A stretch of 64,000 nucleotides of DNA from Diphasiastrum complanatum (taxonomy: Eukaryota > Streptophyta > Lycopodiopsida > Lycopodiales > Lycopodiaceae). Below, piece after piece: positions 49,610 to 61,035 of the stretch; positions within the stretch are counted from its first letter, which is position 1, and each line of letters starts with the position of its first letter. Location: the NCBI GenBank assembly GCA_029204225.1, contig CM055097.1, forward strand, positions 40,623,028 to 40,687,027. Reading direction: 5' to 3'. The position numbers were made by a program, and so were the translations under genes. The notes under the pieces are model-generated. The model was not told where the DNA came from. It saw nothing but the letters and a program-made list of their open reading frames with translations, and did no database searches.

Positions 49610-50245
49610 CCCTCAGTCCTTAGCTAGTTGGCCCTCAGTCCTTATCTAGTTAGCCCTCAGTCCTCAGTCCTTAACTAGTTGGTCCTTAGTCTTGACCCTT
49701 AGCTATTGGCCCTAATATCTAGGCCCTTAGCCCTTAGCCCTTAGCCCTCAATCTGTTGTCCCTTAGTCTTAGCCCTTAGATGTTGGCCCTCGACCCTTGG
49801 TCCTTAGCTAGTTGGCCCTCACTCCTTAGCTAGTTGGCCCGAGTCAGTCTTTAGCTAGTTGGCCCTCAGTCCTTAGTTAGTTAGCCCTTAGTCCTAAGAC
49901 CTTTACCCTTAGTCGATGGCCCTAAGTTCTTAGCCGCTGACACTTAGCCCTCGGTAGTCGGCAATTGGCCCTTAGCCCTTGCCTCTTGGCCCTTTGTTCT
50001 TGGCCATTAAGTCTCGACCCTCAGTCCTAAGCCAGTTGGCCGATGGTCCTTAGACCATGACCCTTGACCGTTTGTCCCTAGACCTTGATCCTTAGCCGTT
50101 GGAGCTTAGTTCTTAGCTACTGGCCCTTAGCCCTTGGTTGTCGGCAATTAGCCCTTAGCCCTTGACTCTTTGCCCTTGGACCAATGCCATGACCGTAGGC
50201 GATTAGTCCTTAGCCCAAGGCCCTTAGTCTTTGACCTTAAAGGCT
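49610..50245. repeat. CCTTAG/CCCTTAGC-type degenerate minisatellite
   Basis: About 630 bp of recurring CCCTTAGCCCTTAG, GGCCCTCAGTCCTTAGC and TAGTTGG words. The clearest units are GCTAGTTGGCCCTCAGTCCT at ~49620-49660 and again at ~49805-49875. It ends at a sharp change to T-rich DNA. Confidence 0.85.
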
Positions 50246-51000
50246 TTTTTTTCTTGTAACTTGTGTTAATGTTTTTCATTATTCTTTTAAAGTTTTTGTT
50301 TTTTTTTTTAGTTTTATAGATTTTATTTTTGATTATTTTTTAAAGTTGTAACTGTTTTTTAATTTAATTTTTTAATATGTTTTGTACTTTTTTATTCTCA
50401 TTAATTTTTTATTTTATTGTATTTGTTTATATTTTTTTTGTGATTTTATTTTTAAATTATATTATTGATACATTTATTTTGAGAGTTTATTTTGTTGTAT
50501 TCCATTTTTATATATCTAATTTATTGTGTTATTTTGCATTTTATTTATTTAGAGTTTTATTTTAATATTTTAGTAAATGATCAATTTATTAAATTTTTAT
50601 GATTTATTAATAGATATATTTGAGTTTTTTGATGATTTGTTAGTAGTTATATATTTTTTCTATTGATATATTTTTCTAGTTATTTTATAATTATTTTGAT
50701 TATATTCAATTGTTTTTGTATTATTAAAGAAAATTTATATTCTAAATTTTATTCATTTTTTGAATATTTAATCTATTAATGTTATGATTATGTGATACTA
50801 TTTGTATATTCTTTTAATTTCTTTCAATTTGTTTATTCTTTTATTTATTTTTGGGTTTTATAAATTTATGATTTTTGTTTAGTAGACGTTTAGTGTTATT
50901 CATCATTTAATTCTACTAATTTTCACTTTTCTGTTTTTAAAAGTTATTTATGTCTTTATTGTTTGTGTGTATTTTTTAATATATATGTCTTTCAAAAAAC
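50246..51000. other. T-rich, low-complexity DNA
   Basis: Strongly T-biased on the plus strand, with short Phe/Tyr/Leu-rich open frames caused by the composition. No gene. Confidence 0.7.
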
Positions 51001-51289
51001 AAGGAGAGGAGAGCACAAGAAAAATGCAACAATTATCCCATAAGTATTTCTAGAAGCATGACAGAACTCATGAGTATATATAGATTCTAAAATCGTCCAT
51101 TTCCAAGAATTGTGGCTCTTTAGCGTCAATTATAACAAGCCAAAAAAGCCAAAATGAATTACATTTGTTTTTTTATGAGTTCAACACGTTGTTGACACCC
51201 ATAAATCTCGTAAGCAAATGAACATCTATCCACAAAGATAGATAAACCCCCTCCTCATCTTAATAGTTAACATGATTGAGAAACCTTAA

Positions 51290-51801
51290 GGTCCTATGCG
51301 ACCCTCTGCGACCTCTGCGGTCCCTCTATGGTCCTCTGCGGTCCTCCCGCCGCAGCGGGAGGTTCTCATTAATTTTTGGTTTAAAAAAAATTCGGAGTGT
51401 TTCATTTTTTGATTAAAAAAAAATTCGGAGTAAACCTCCTGCCGCGGCAGGAGGACTGCAGAGGACCACAAAGGAACCGCATTAGGGACAGCAGAGGGAC
51501 CGCATTAGGGACCGCATAGGACCACAGAGGAACCGCATTAGGGACCGCGGAGGATCGCAAAGGAACCGCATTAGGGACAGCCGAGGGAACGTAGAGGGTC
51601 ACATAGGACCTTAAAGGAACCTCAGAGGACCACAAAGGGACCGCAGAGGACCGCAAAAGTCAGAACCTCCCGCCGTGGTGGGAGGACCGCAGAGGAACCT
51701 CAGAGGATCGCAAAGGGCCACATTAGGGACCACAGAGGACTGTGAAAGTCAGAACCTCTCGCCGTGGCGGGAGGACCGCAGAGGGACCGCACAAAGACCG
51801 C

Positions 51802-51802
<1 letters not shown>
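51290..51802. repeat. Second word array, switching orientation at a palindrome
   Basis: From 51290 to 51342 the array reads CTCTGCGGTC-like as at 46.7 kb. A palindrome at about 51343-51362 and another at about 51435-51453 flank an AATTCGGAGT duplication. After that the array reads in the reverse sense (GACCGCAGAGG, GACCGCATTAGGG) to 51802. Further palindromes are at about 51661-51686 and 51761-51786. Confidence 0.9.
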
Positions 51803-52240
<438 letters not shown>

Positions 52241-52329
52241 ATGCATATTGATGGGTATTACATTAATATATCTATATCTATATTTATATATACAACTGAT
52301 ATACATATGTAAATTTCATTTTAAAGTTA

Positions 52330-52985
52330 CACTACAATATTTTGTAAATACATGCATCTTAAAAAAATGTCCGTTTGAATTGACTATTTTGATTACATTT
52401 CACATAAAAGTATATATGTAATCTAACAGACATGATCTAGATTATATCTAAAAGTAACTTACTTTAGTAATAGAGTATGAGCGACCAAACTAAGCTTACT
52501 TCTCACTAACCATAGAGACCTGACTTTGAAACACTTGAATGTCTCTAGAAAGAACCTCTTTATATATAATATCGTCGAGCTTCGTCCATGTCATCAATCT
52601 GCGTCAAAATGTTTCTTTTCTCCTTTTTAAAGGCACCTCAGCAATCTGCGTTTTCTCACACATTGTTTAGGCCAGTTACTATCCCAAGTGTACCATCCAA
52701 ACATGCTTCGTTTTTAAAAGTCGTATTTGCCATGTCACTGATCCCAACCTTGTTATTATTTGAAACTGGATTTCTAACAACATATTCGCGGATTGATGAC
52801 CTGGCATGGTTCTATATATATTTACTCCAATCCTTTGTCTCTTTCTTTGAGAGCAAAATAGAAGCGTCGCAGAACTATAGAAAGAAAATAATGAATCTTA
52901 TTAGCTTCCTTATGAACTTGAACTACGGTTGTGGTATTCTGCGGTCCAATGACCCGTGGGTCGTCGCAGGTTTGAACTGATGGTT
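52330..52985. other. Unassigned AT-rich DNA with one open frame
   Basis: An open frame at 52588-52980 (130 codons from ATG 52588) has a hydrophobic stretch, LKVVFAMSLIPTLLLFETGFL. I recognise no family and give it little weight. Confidence 0.3.
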
Positions 52986-52989
52986 TTGT

Positions 52990-53088
52990 AGACTGCGGAT
53001 TGCGTTGCTGTTGCGGATTGCGGATTGCGGTTGCAGTTGCGGTTGCGGTTGCGGTGCGGTACGGTTGCGGTTGCGGTTGCGTCCCAAA
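52990..53088. repeat. TTGCGG hexamer repeat
   Basis: About 95 bp of TTGCGG, with ATTGCGG and GTTGCAG variants. Confidence 0.9.
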
Positions 53089-53130
53089 AACCCAGAACGG
53101 GCCTTCCCCGTCCAATTATCTATTATATAA

Positions 53131-53470
53131 AAATGAATGTTTTCGAAATATATGAGATGCTGAAATAGCTCTGCGTGATAAGGTAGTGACACATGGCAAA
53201 TGGTATATCCCATAAGTATCGTATACATCTATCCATCAAAAAATGGTATAAGTAAAACCCCTACTCTCCATAGACTTCACATTCTCGTTTTAATTCTAAG
53301 TATTCTAAGCATAACTCCACAATCCAATTTTGGAACCATTGATTTACTTGCAAGCAAAAGTCCAAATGAATGGTATTTTTCGTTCAATTTTGAAGACAGA
53401 AGTTATAAATTTATATTGAAGACCATTTTTATGAATTGGATTTTTTTTCATGAAAAAAATTTCAGAACCT
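53131..53470. repeat. Segmental duplication, copy 1
   Basis: Aligns in the same orientation with 54334-54662 along its length. Shared landmarks: GAAATATATGAGATG, GGTATATCCCATAAGTA, CGTATACATCTATCCAT, TTTACTTGCAAG and CATGAAAAAAATTTCAGAACCTCC at the right end, where both copies enter a palindrome. Confidence 0.88.
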
Positions 53471-53720
53471 CCCGCAAGGTTCTGAGTTCCCCATTTTCAA
53501 TTCTCGGAGTTCTCCATTGAGCATTAGCTGAGTGTAGAAAAACAACATCAGAACCTCCCGCCTAGGAGGGAGGTTCTGAGTTTCCCATTGAACATTAGAT
53601 GAGTGTAAAAAAACATCAGAACCTCCTGCCGCGACATTCCATTAGAGTATCCCATTGAACATTAGCTGAGTGTAAAAAAACATCAGAAGCTCCCGCCGCG
53701 GCGGGAGGTTCTGAGTTTCC
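53463..53720. repeat. Palindrome cluster, 67-86-bp spacing
   Basis: Palindrome copies start at 53463 (truncated), 53549, 53617 (half only) and 53684. They are separated by near-identical AT-rich spacers containing CCCATTGA(A/G)CATTAG(C/A)TGAGTGTA. Confidence 0.88.
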
Positions 53721-54320
53721 CATTAGAGACCGCATTAGGGAGTCATTATGGACCACATTAGGGACCGTACAGGACATCAGAGGGACCGCAGAGGACCGTT
53801 GAGGGTCGCATAGGACCAGAGAGGGACCTTAGAGGACCGCAGAGAGAGCACCCGCTGTGGCGTGTGGACCGTAGAGGGTCACATAGGGACCGTAGAGGAA
53901 CTGCAGAGGACCGTAGAGGGATCGCAAAGGGACTGCATTAGAGACCGCAGAGGTCGCAGAGGGTCGTTGAGGACCGCAGAGGTCCAAGAGGGACCGCAGA
54001 GGTCGCAGATGGACCGTAGAGGGACCGTAGAGGACCGTAGGACTCAAAAACCGCAGAGGGACCGCAAAGGACCGTAGGACTCAGAACCTCCCGCCGCGGC
54101 GGGAGGACCATACAGGACCGTAGAGGGACCGCATTAGGACCAGAGAGGGACTGCATTAGGACCACAGAAGGACCGCAGAGGGACAATAGATGATCGTAGA
54201 GGTCGCAGAGGACCAGAGGGACCGTAGAGTATCGCAGAGGTCGCAGAGAACCTTTGAGGTTCCTATGAGGACCGCAAAGGGACCACAGAGGACTGCATTA
54301 GGGACGTCACTAGGGACCGC
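53721..54320. repeat. Third word array (reverse orientation)
   Basis: GACCGCAGAGG, GACCGTAGAGG and GACCGCATTAGGG words for 600 bp, with a perfect palindrome core at about 54087-54106 and a degenerate one near 53850. Confidence 0.9.
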
Positions 54321-54333
54321 AGACCCTGGCCCA

Positions 54334-54662
54334 TATGTTTTTGAAATATATGAGATGTTGAAATAGCTCTACGGGATAAGGCAGTGACACCTGACAAATG
54401 GTATATCCCATAAGTACCGTATACATCTATCCATAAAAAATGGTATATGTAGAACCCCTCCCCGCCTTAGACTTTGCATTCTCGTTAATTTCCAGTATTC
54501 TAAGCATACCTCCATACTCCAGTTTTGGAAGCATCGATTTACTTGCAAGGAAAATTCTAAATCAATGGTATTTTTGTTCAATTTTGAAGAGAATTTAAAT
54601 TTATACTGAAGATCATTTTAATGAAATTGATTTTTTTACATGAAAAAAATTTCAGAACCTCC
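54334..54662. repeat. Segmental duplication, copy 2
   Basis: Second copy of 53131-53470, about 1.2 kb downstream in the same orientation. The first word array, a palindrome cluster and the third array lie between the copies, so the duplicated unit is probably the whole 1.2 kb. Confidence 0.88.
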
Positions 54663-55142
54663 TGCCGCGGCGGGAGGTCCTGAGTTCCCCATCTTCAATT
54701 TTTTCAATTTTTGAGTTTAAATAAACTAAATCAGAACCTTTCGTCGCGGCAGGAGGTTCTGAGCTCCCCATCTTCAATTTTCTCAGTTCGTGATTTTCCT
54801 TTAGTTGAGTTCAAATAAACTAAATCAAAACCTCCTGCCGCGGCGAGAGGTTCTGAGCTCCCCATCTTCAATTTAATCAGTTCGTGATTTTCCTTTAGCT
54901 GAGTTTAAATAAACTAAATCAAAAGCTCCCACCGCGGTGGGAGGTTTTGAGCTCCTCATCTTCAATTTTCTCAGTTTGTGATTTTCCTTTAGCCGAGTGT
55001 AAATAAACTAAATCAGAACCTCTAGCCGCGGTGGGAGGTTCTGAGCTCCCCATCTTCAATTTTTTCAGTTCGTGATTTTTCTTTAGCTGAGTTTAAATAA
55101 ACTAAATCATAACCTCTCGCCGCAGTGGGAGGTTCTGAGTTC
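54653..55142. repeat. 94-bp satellite, six units, each carrying a palindrome
   Basis: Palindromes start at 54653, 54732, 54826, 54920, 55014 and 55109 (period 79, 94, 94, 94, 95). The spacers are nearly identical: TGAGCTCCCCATCTTCAATT, CAGTTCGTGATTTTCCTTTA, GCTGAGTTTAAATAAACTAA. The GC-rich palindromes stand out sharply from AT-rich spacers. An outlying degenerate copy is at about 55210-55240. Confidence 0.93.
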
Positions 55143-55357
55143 ACATATATATAAGTATATCTATGTAACTATATATATACAAATATACACATACACAATA
55201 AAAAAATGAAAACCTGGCACCGCGACAGGAGGTACTGAGGATCTATATTTGAATATATATCTTATATATATACATATGTTAGGCTCTCAATCTTACTTTG
55301 CATGAAAACTTTTTATACATTCTATTTGACTTATAATTTGAACTATATTTTTTGCAG

Positions 55358-57800
55358 GCCTTCTACACCGCTGACCAAACCGTTTTCAAGCCCTCCGAGA
55401 ATGCCTCTCCATTACATCTTACCAGAGGTTGGAAGATACTTCATAAACCAAGCTCAAGTGGACCTCATGTGAAAGCCTTTGTGGTAATATCCAGTAAATC
55501 AATTGGCGATCCTGAATTTTCCATGGATAATGTTGAAAGTCTTGGCGTAATTCATGGTATCTACCTTCAAGATGAATTTACTTTTGACACAGCTGAGTTT
55601 ATGACTCAGGGCCAAGATGGTTATGAGCGTCATGCTATTTTGTCTTGTGCGGACACTGTACATTTTACTGCTAAGCCACCAACTCATGTCTCAAATGAGT
55701 TTATTCTTAACTATCAGGGTTCGCTCTTTAATGGATTGATGGCCCTATGTAGCAAACATAAGCTATTGATGGAAGGTGAGGGAATAGAAAGTGTTTTTTC
55801 TGATGTTGCAATTATTGGATCTGCTGCAGCTTCTATGATTGAAGATGTAATAGGAATGGAAATTGTTCCATGTACAGAAACAAATCCCTCTCCTAAAGTA
55901 CCTGAAAAACAAGCCTTGAAAAGAAGGAGAAAAGTAAACCACTTCAGGACCTGCGAAAGAAAGTCGTGAGGTTCAAATTGGAAGAGAGACTGCAAAAGCT
56001 GTTGGGACCGCTGGGAAAAGACCTTTGGAGTCGAGAGTCGATCGGTTGGGAATGCAATCCAGCTCTTATTGCAATGTATCAGACGATGATGGGTGTACTG
56101 TTGAGGCAAAGCAATCCCTGATATTGAGGGTGATGCAAATGTCAATCTAAATAATTTTGTAATTGATGACATCGGGTACATATGGGGTAAAAATACAATT
56201 ATCATATAGAAAGCAAAAATATCCACCGTGGCTCACTTTTCACGAACCAACGAGCTTTGGATCACTCATTTGTTGAGAAGTTGTTTGCTGATTTGAGCAA
56301 GCCCAATAGTCCACCACCCGCATCAATCAACGTCACTTTAAGGCCATTCAAGAAAAGGTGATGAAGAAGAAATTATTTTTGAAGGCCCCATTATGTTTGA
56401 AAAGATGTATTGCGAATTTATGCATGTTGACAGAGAAGAGAATGAGCAGGTCTACACAGACACTTACCCAAAGGAGGTGGATCTCAATCCTGGATCCAGA
56501 TTGGATGGATTGTGTAAAAATCGCTTTTTGTCTTATTGTATTTTTGAGCCTATCGACGGTCAACATATTTGTTATGCATGTAATGAATTGGCAAAGGTTG
56601 CATTAAATCAAAATAGGATACATCCTCAGATATTTGATGCCACTTTTAGGTTTGTGCATGCCAAGATATGTATATTTAAGAATACATCTCGTTACATTCT
56701 TGAATCGGATAGACTCAATCACGAACCGGAAGAGAAAAGAAAAAAGAGCAGTCTGCCAGAAATCATGGAGCGTGCACGTGATGTATGGATCTCATTGAGT
56801 CGACCACGCTCTGTTAAAGGAGTGAAGCTAAATCCTGAGCAGCTGAAATAGATGAGAACATTTTATCTCAGTTTGCGTGGTGTCCTTGGCAGTAGTAATG
56901 TTGGATCTTTGTCAGGACAACACACAATTACATCTTTGTATGAGAAATTTGAGGAGTACACAATAATAATCTTTCGTTCAGACGAAACATTCAATAATTA
57001 TATGCAAGTCATGAAATTGTATGTAAATGATCAAATTTGCTACGACGAACCTGCATTGGGATCGAGGAAGACAAAAAACAAACCAATATCTATTCGGTTG
57101 TTCAGATGTTTGAGGTATATGCCGAATGCCATGTGCGATCGTATCCTAAAGAAGCTTGTAAATGGAGAATTGTATTTTGGAAGAAAAAACAGAGAAAAGC
57201 ACATTGATGTTGGAGTTCTTCTTATGGTTCGTGAGATGGCTGCACTAAGTGTTGTACAATATTTGCTTACTACAGAAGAAGACTTGCCTTCAGATGTGGA
57301 CTACAATAAAGAGAGCATAAAACAACTCTCAAAAATCATCGACCCAACTTTTTGTCGGAATTGGGTTAGAGCGCACTATGGAAAAGGCAAAGGTATAACT
57401 TCAACATTGATTGGTGTTATACCTAAGCCCTTGAGAGCAGCTGCAGAAAATATTAAACAAAAATATCTTGTCGTCCACAATAATGAGCATAAAAATGGGA
57501 CCTCTAGTAGCACCAAATGGAGGTTCTTCTGCAAAGTAAAAACTTCAAAAAATGAGGAGGCCATCTGTTGTGGAGCTAAAGAATCAAGTTTCATGACACT
57601 TCCTTCTTCGTTGTGGGAGCGTTCCACATTGTATATATTTGATAACGTGGAGTTTTTAGACTTCAATTACATTTTGTCAATGGTCCGGCATTGTTTGATA
57701 ACTCTCATGCCACAACACAAAGTCTGTGTGATTGTTCTCTTTTTGGATCACAACAAGAAAGAGGGTATCAAATCAAGCATCAAAGCAATGCATGATGTAC
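55358..57800 (+). pseudogene. Unrecognised protein-coding stretch, frameshifted
   Basis: A plausible 3' splice site (TTTTTTGCAG) precedes 55358, and the same frame is used at 55358-55969 and 56360-57800. Between them, stops and frame changes occur but coding-like pieces continue in other frames (about 55950-56110 and 56225-56360). A TAG at 56849-56851 interrupts the second part, directly followed by ATG 56852. Composition is normal: NVESLGVIHGIYLQDEFTFD, HAILSCADTVHFTAKPP, a nuclear-localisation-like KRRRK near 55920, YCIFEPIDGQHICYACNELA, SLSGQHTITSLYEKFEEYT, RLFRCLRYMPNAMCDRILKK. I cannot name a family. It ends where a copia fragment begins, so it was probably cut by that insertion. Confidence 0.55.
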
Positions 57801-57802
57801 GT

Positions 57803-58207
57803 TGTTCTATTTTTTAGGGTTACTACGAGCTGCAGCTCTATTGAAAGAGAATAATATCACTGTTTATGCATCAAGTAGAATGTATGTTGCTCGCAAACTT
57901 TTTGTGTCGCATCAAGTAACTTCCCTGATCAGACAGATTAAACATCTAAAACTAATCATGGATTACAAGAGTGGCGAATTAGCCACATCCTAAAGCACTT
58001 CTGCTGATGTCACGATATCAAATCAAATGTTTGTACTTCATGGTACTTGGTTGATCTTCTTGGTCCTTTGTGGAGGACGGATGATTTTGTGTCACGAACA
58101 ATTTCTTGTCATGTGTCGTGAAATTGTTCACGAACATTTTTGTTCCTTCGCTTCGCTTCGCTTCGTCACCTTCGCGACAAAGTTGCAGGAGCTCACAATT
58201 TTTGACA
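57803..58207 (-). repeat. Probable 3' LTR of minus-strand copia fragment D
   Basis: On the minus strand it starts TGTCAAAAATTG just after an AAGAGGGAG polypurine tract (58208-58220) and could end AATAGAACA at 57803, giving a 405-bp LTR with TG...CA ends. The left limit is inferred, since there is no second copy. The word CTTCG is repeated several times near 58146-58172. Confidence 0.5.
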
Positions 58208-58640
58208 CTCCCTCTTGAACCTTGCAACTTTGTATATTTAATCCAATTGTCTTTCTTTGCCTTGCAAAGAGTGGTTTGTCGAGCGGCTTCGTGAGCATAT
58301 CTGCAATCATGTCTTCAGACTTTATGTACTAAACCTTGAGCTCTCCCTTCGAGATCAAGTCTCGAATATGATGGTACTTCAGAGATATATGTTTTGTCTT
58401 TGAATGGAAAACAGGATCCTGGGACAGATATATGACACTTTGAGAATCTATCATTAACATGCATGGTTCTCCTTGTGGTATGCCAATTGCCTCCAACATC
58501 ATCTGCAACCATACTACCTCGTTCGCCATCTTTGAAGCTGCGACATATTCAGCTTCACATGAGAATTGAGCCACCAAGGTTTGTTTCTTGCATGTCCAGC
58601 TGATTGTGTTCCGCACGCTATCGAACATCCTTCTGTCATG
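58208..58640 (-). mobile_element. Copia fragment D: RNase H C-terminus
   Basis: The minus strand encodes the RNase H end of a copia polyprotein: SWTCKKQTLVAQFSCEAEYV, ANEVVWLQMMLEAIGIPQ, MLMIDSQSVIYLSQDPVFH, TKHISLKYHHIRD, then after a stop SEDMIADMLTKPLDK. The conserved AEY, DSQS and TKHI boxes are all present. The fragment begins abruptly near 58640, so it is 5'-truncated. Confidence 0.9.
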
Positions 58641-59070
58641 GACTTCATTAGAGGAAATATGGGCTCAAAATGGGCCCTTTAAGAAATTTCACTTTACAGA
58701 GAGGTTACGTAGAGAGAGAATGCAAACCGGTAACTTCTGGTTGCCGTTTTCCGAGTTTCCAGCCTTGCTCAACGTTTAACTAGTATGGTTAACTTCAGAC
58801 AATAGTTAGTTAAGCATGAGATGTAAGAACTTCTCTTCATGCTCGTTCCAAAATCTAGGACTAGAGTTTTAAGATTGAAAATCTTGGTGTGCTCATGCAA
58901 AAACTGAAGCGGGAGTGGCATAACTTTTGAAATCACTGTATGCTTATAGTGAAATATGAGGCGGGACAATTTTTCAATGCGACATAGACATTACAAAAGT
59001 AAGGTATTCTAGATCTAATCATATTGATTTACTATAGTTTGATGCATTCACATGATTGTAGCTTTTAACA
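58641..59070. other. Unassigned sequence between copia fragment D and the next ORF
   Basis: Short open piece SLEEIWAQNGPFKKFHFTER at 58642-58779, then stops in all frames. A GT...AG pair (about 58999-59060) could mark an intron before the ATG at 59071. Not certain. Confidence 0.3.
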
Positions 59071-60660
59071 ATGGCAATGTTCTATTTGCATGTTGCTCTT
59101 CCGATGGAATGCACTCCAATTATTAAGAAAAATACGAAAGTCGTAGAGAATGTTGTCGCAATAGTTAGAAAATTGAGAATGAATAATCAAATGAATATAG
59201 ATTTGTGGGTGGATGGATCAATTTATCCTAATGATCCAGCTACCAATTTGTATCCAGATTTTAAGTCTGTAACTCATCTTCTCAAATATGTATGTGAAGG
59301 AAATAGCGGATTACTTGGATATTGTCAAAGGTTGTGTGATATTGGAATGCATAGCATATCTTGTCTTAATCAACAATTACAATTTGCTAATCAACAATTG
59401 CAACGTGCAAATCAGCAATTGCTTCATTATGTGCAACACACTAGTGTTAAAAACAATGCACTCAAGAATGTTATGTCAGAGTTGAATGCTACAGTCACTA
59501 CTCTTTGGGGATCAAACCAAGAAATGTTAGAATCCATGGAAAAGTTGTGATCCGAGAGTTTGAAATCTGCTGTTGATATAAAAGTTATCAATAAGGCAAT
59601 AATGAAGAGGAAAAGAAAGAGAGTACCGATGAAGAATATTGATGACTTATCTACACATAGCGGCAATCAGAAAAAAAGAATTCGAACATTCAAGTATGTT
59701 GTCATATAAACTGTTTATTTGATTTGTATATGTCATTTAAGTTTGATTTGCACTTGATAACATGGATTATTTATTTATTAAACATACTTTAGTTTTGTAT
59801 GTTTGTTGCAGATCATGTTTGGTGGCAAAGAACTATTTAATAGATCGTTCATGCACTGGATAATCTTTAAGTCATGTTTTATCAAGAAAGTCAGTAAAAG
59901 AAATGATAAAAAATGCTCGGATTGAAAAAATGAAAAATGAAATTGTAGAGACTGTTTTGATTACGGTTCAATCATACTTGGATGCAAATGTGATACAAGG
60001 TGCATGTGATGTATCTGGAATTAGCAGAAATGCATATTCTACTTTTTTTAGAATAGTTAAAGAAGCTTTTTTCCAAGTGATGGTGAAGAAAATTTATCTT
60101 CCGCGTCCATATCGGGTAAGATTAGAAAGAAATTATTATAATGACGGAATGTTCAAAGTAGTTGGTCAACCACTTCATATAACTGAATTATACAAATCAG
60201 AATATGGTGAGCTCAATTACAACGATTGCAATAATATTTTTCTTGATATTGAAAATGTCTTAAAATACATTATTCGATTCTATAAACTAGACGAACATCA
60301 AGTAAATGGAAAGATCATTAATGTAATAAAATTGGATTAATTTGAAATAATTAAGGGTCAAAAGTTGGAACGAGTGAGTGTCACTTTGATGAACAAAATT
60401 TCAAATACAAATGATCGAACGTTTAGTGTTCAATCGGAAAATCACATATGGTGGTTGGCGGCATTCCAGGTATACATTTCAATTTTCATTTGAAATATCA
60501 TTATTAACAATTCATACCTTGCCAGTTTTTATTGACATGTCATGCATTACTTGCTTCTCTACAGGTCTTGGAAGAGGACCATACAATACTTTCATGGATA
60601 TTTTTAAGAACAAATTATGGCGAGATTATAAAGAGACATTTGGAGGGTGAGAAATTTACA
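59071..60660 (+). pseudogene. Unrecognised multi-exon coding sequence
   Basis: ATG 59071 opens 159 residues with a Gln/Asn-rich heptad repeat (NQQLQFANQQLQRANQQLL), followed by a TGA, then basic stretches KRKRKRV and KKRIRTF. A likely intron runs from about 59697 (GTATGTTG) to 59811 (TTGTTGCAG). The next frame, interrupted by one TAA, includes 59903-60340 (ANVIQGACDVSGISRNAYST, PRPYRVRLERNYYNDG). After another stop, FSVQSENHIWWLAAFQ leads into a clear GT-AG intron (about 60470-60564: GTATACATT...TCTCTACAG) and on to WIFLRTNYGEII. Introns imply a host-like or DNA-transposon gene rather than a retrocopy. The stops make it a probable pseudogene. No family recognised; it may be the other part of the 55.4-57.8 kb gene. 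Confidence 0.45.
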
Positions 60661-60771
60661 ACGAAAACCATGGAAGTTTTTAAATTCAATGGCACCTTGC
60701 AGGAGATTTGAAAACATTAAAATGTATGTATAATGTCTCTCATGTGGCAGTTAGAATTAAAGTAGAATCAC

Positions 60772-61022
60772 TGTGTTACTGTATTGTGGGTCCTGTCAGT
60801 GGATAAGGATCAGTTGGCCTCGCCACGAGGCAAGTCGACAGGACACGCGTCCCGCCAACGACAACCTGGGTCATGCATGGGTTGCCTGAGTGAACAACTA
60901 TATGTACAGTGTAATTTCATTTTGAGAAATATAGTTGCTATGTGAGCTTGCTGTGGAGAGTGTTTTCTATCTGTGTTACTGTGTAGCATGATCTGTGTTC
61001 ATGTGCAAAGCAAATTCTAAGT
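60772..61022 (+). repeat. Probable 5' LTR of copia element E (approximate)
   Basis: The ~250 bp before the primer-binding site. It may start TGTGTTACTG at 60772, and the same words recur at 60972. The 3' LTR lies outside the window, so the ends cannot be fixed. Confidence 0.4.
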
Positions 61023-61035
61023 TGGTATCAGAGTC
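61023..61035 (+). promoter_or_regulatory. Primer-binding site of copia element E
   Basis: TGGTATCAGAGTC, complementary to the 3' end of initiator tRNA-Met apart from the last bases. It lies 1.3 kb upstream of gag, a rather long leader. Confidence 0.75.

Noticed and set aside
49610-50245. Possible telomere repeat
   Set aside because: CCCTTAG is not the plant CCCTAAA unit, and the repeat is degenerate and mixed with unrelated words.
54653-55142. CRISPR-like layout: palindromic repeats at regular spacing
   Set aside because: The spacers are nearly identical to each other, there are no cas genes, and the host genes are eukaryotic. It is a satellite.
57793-57824. Tiny intron (GTACG...TTTTTTAG) that would extend the unknown coding frame
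   Set aside because: About 22 bp is too short for a plant intron. An insertion boundary of copia fragment D explains the break better.
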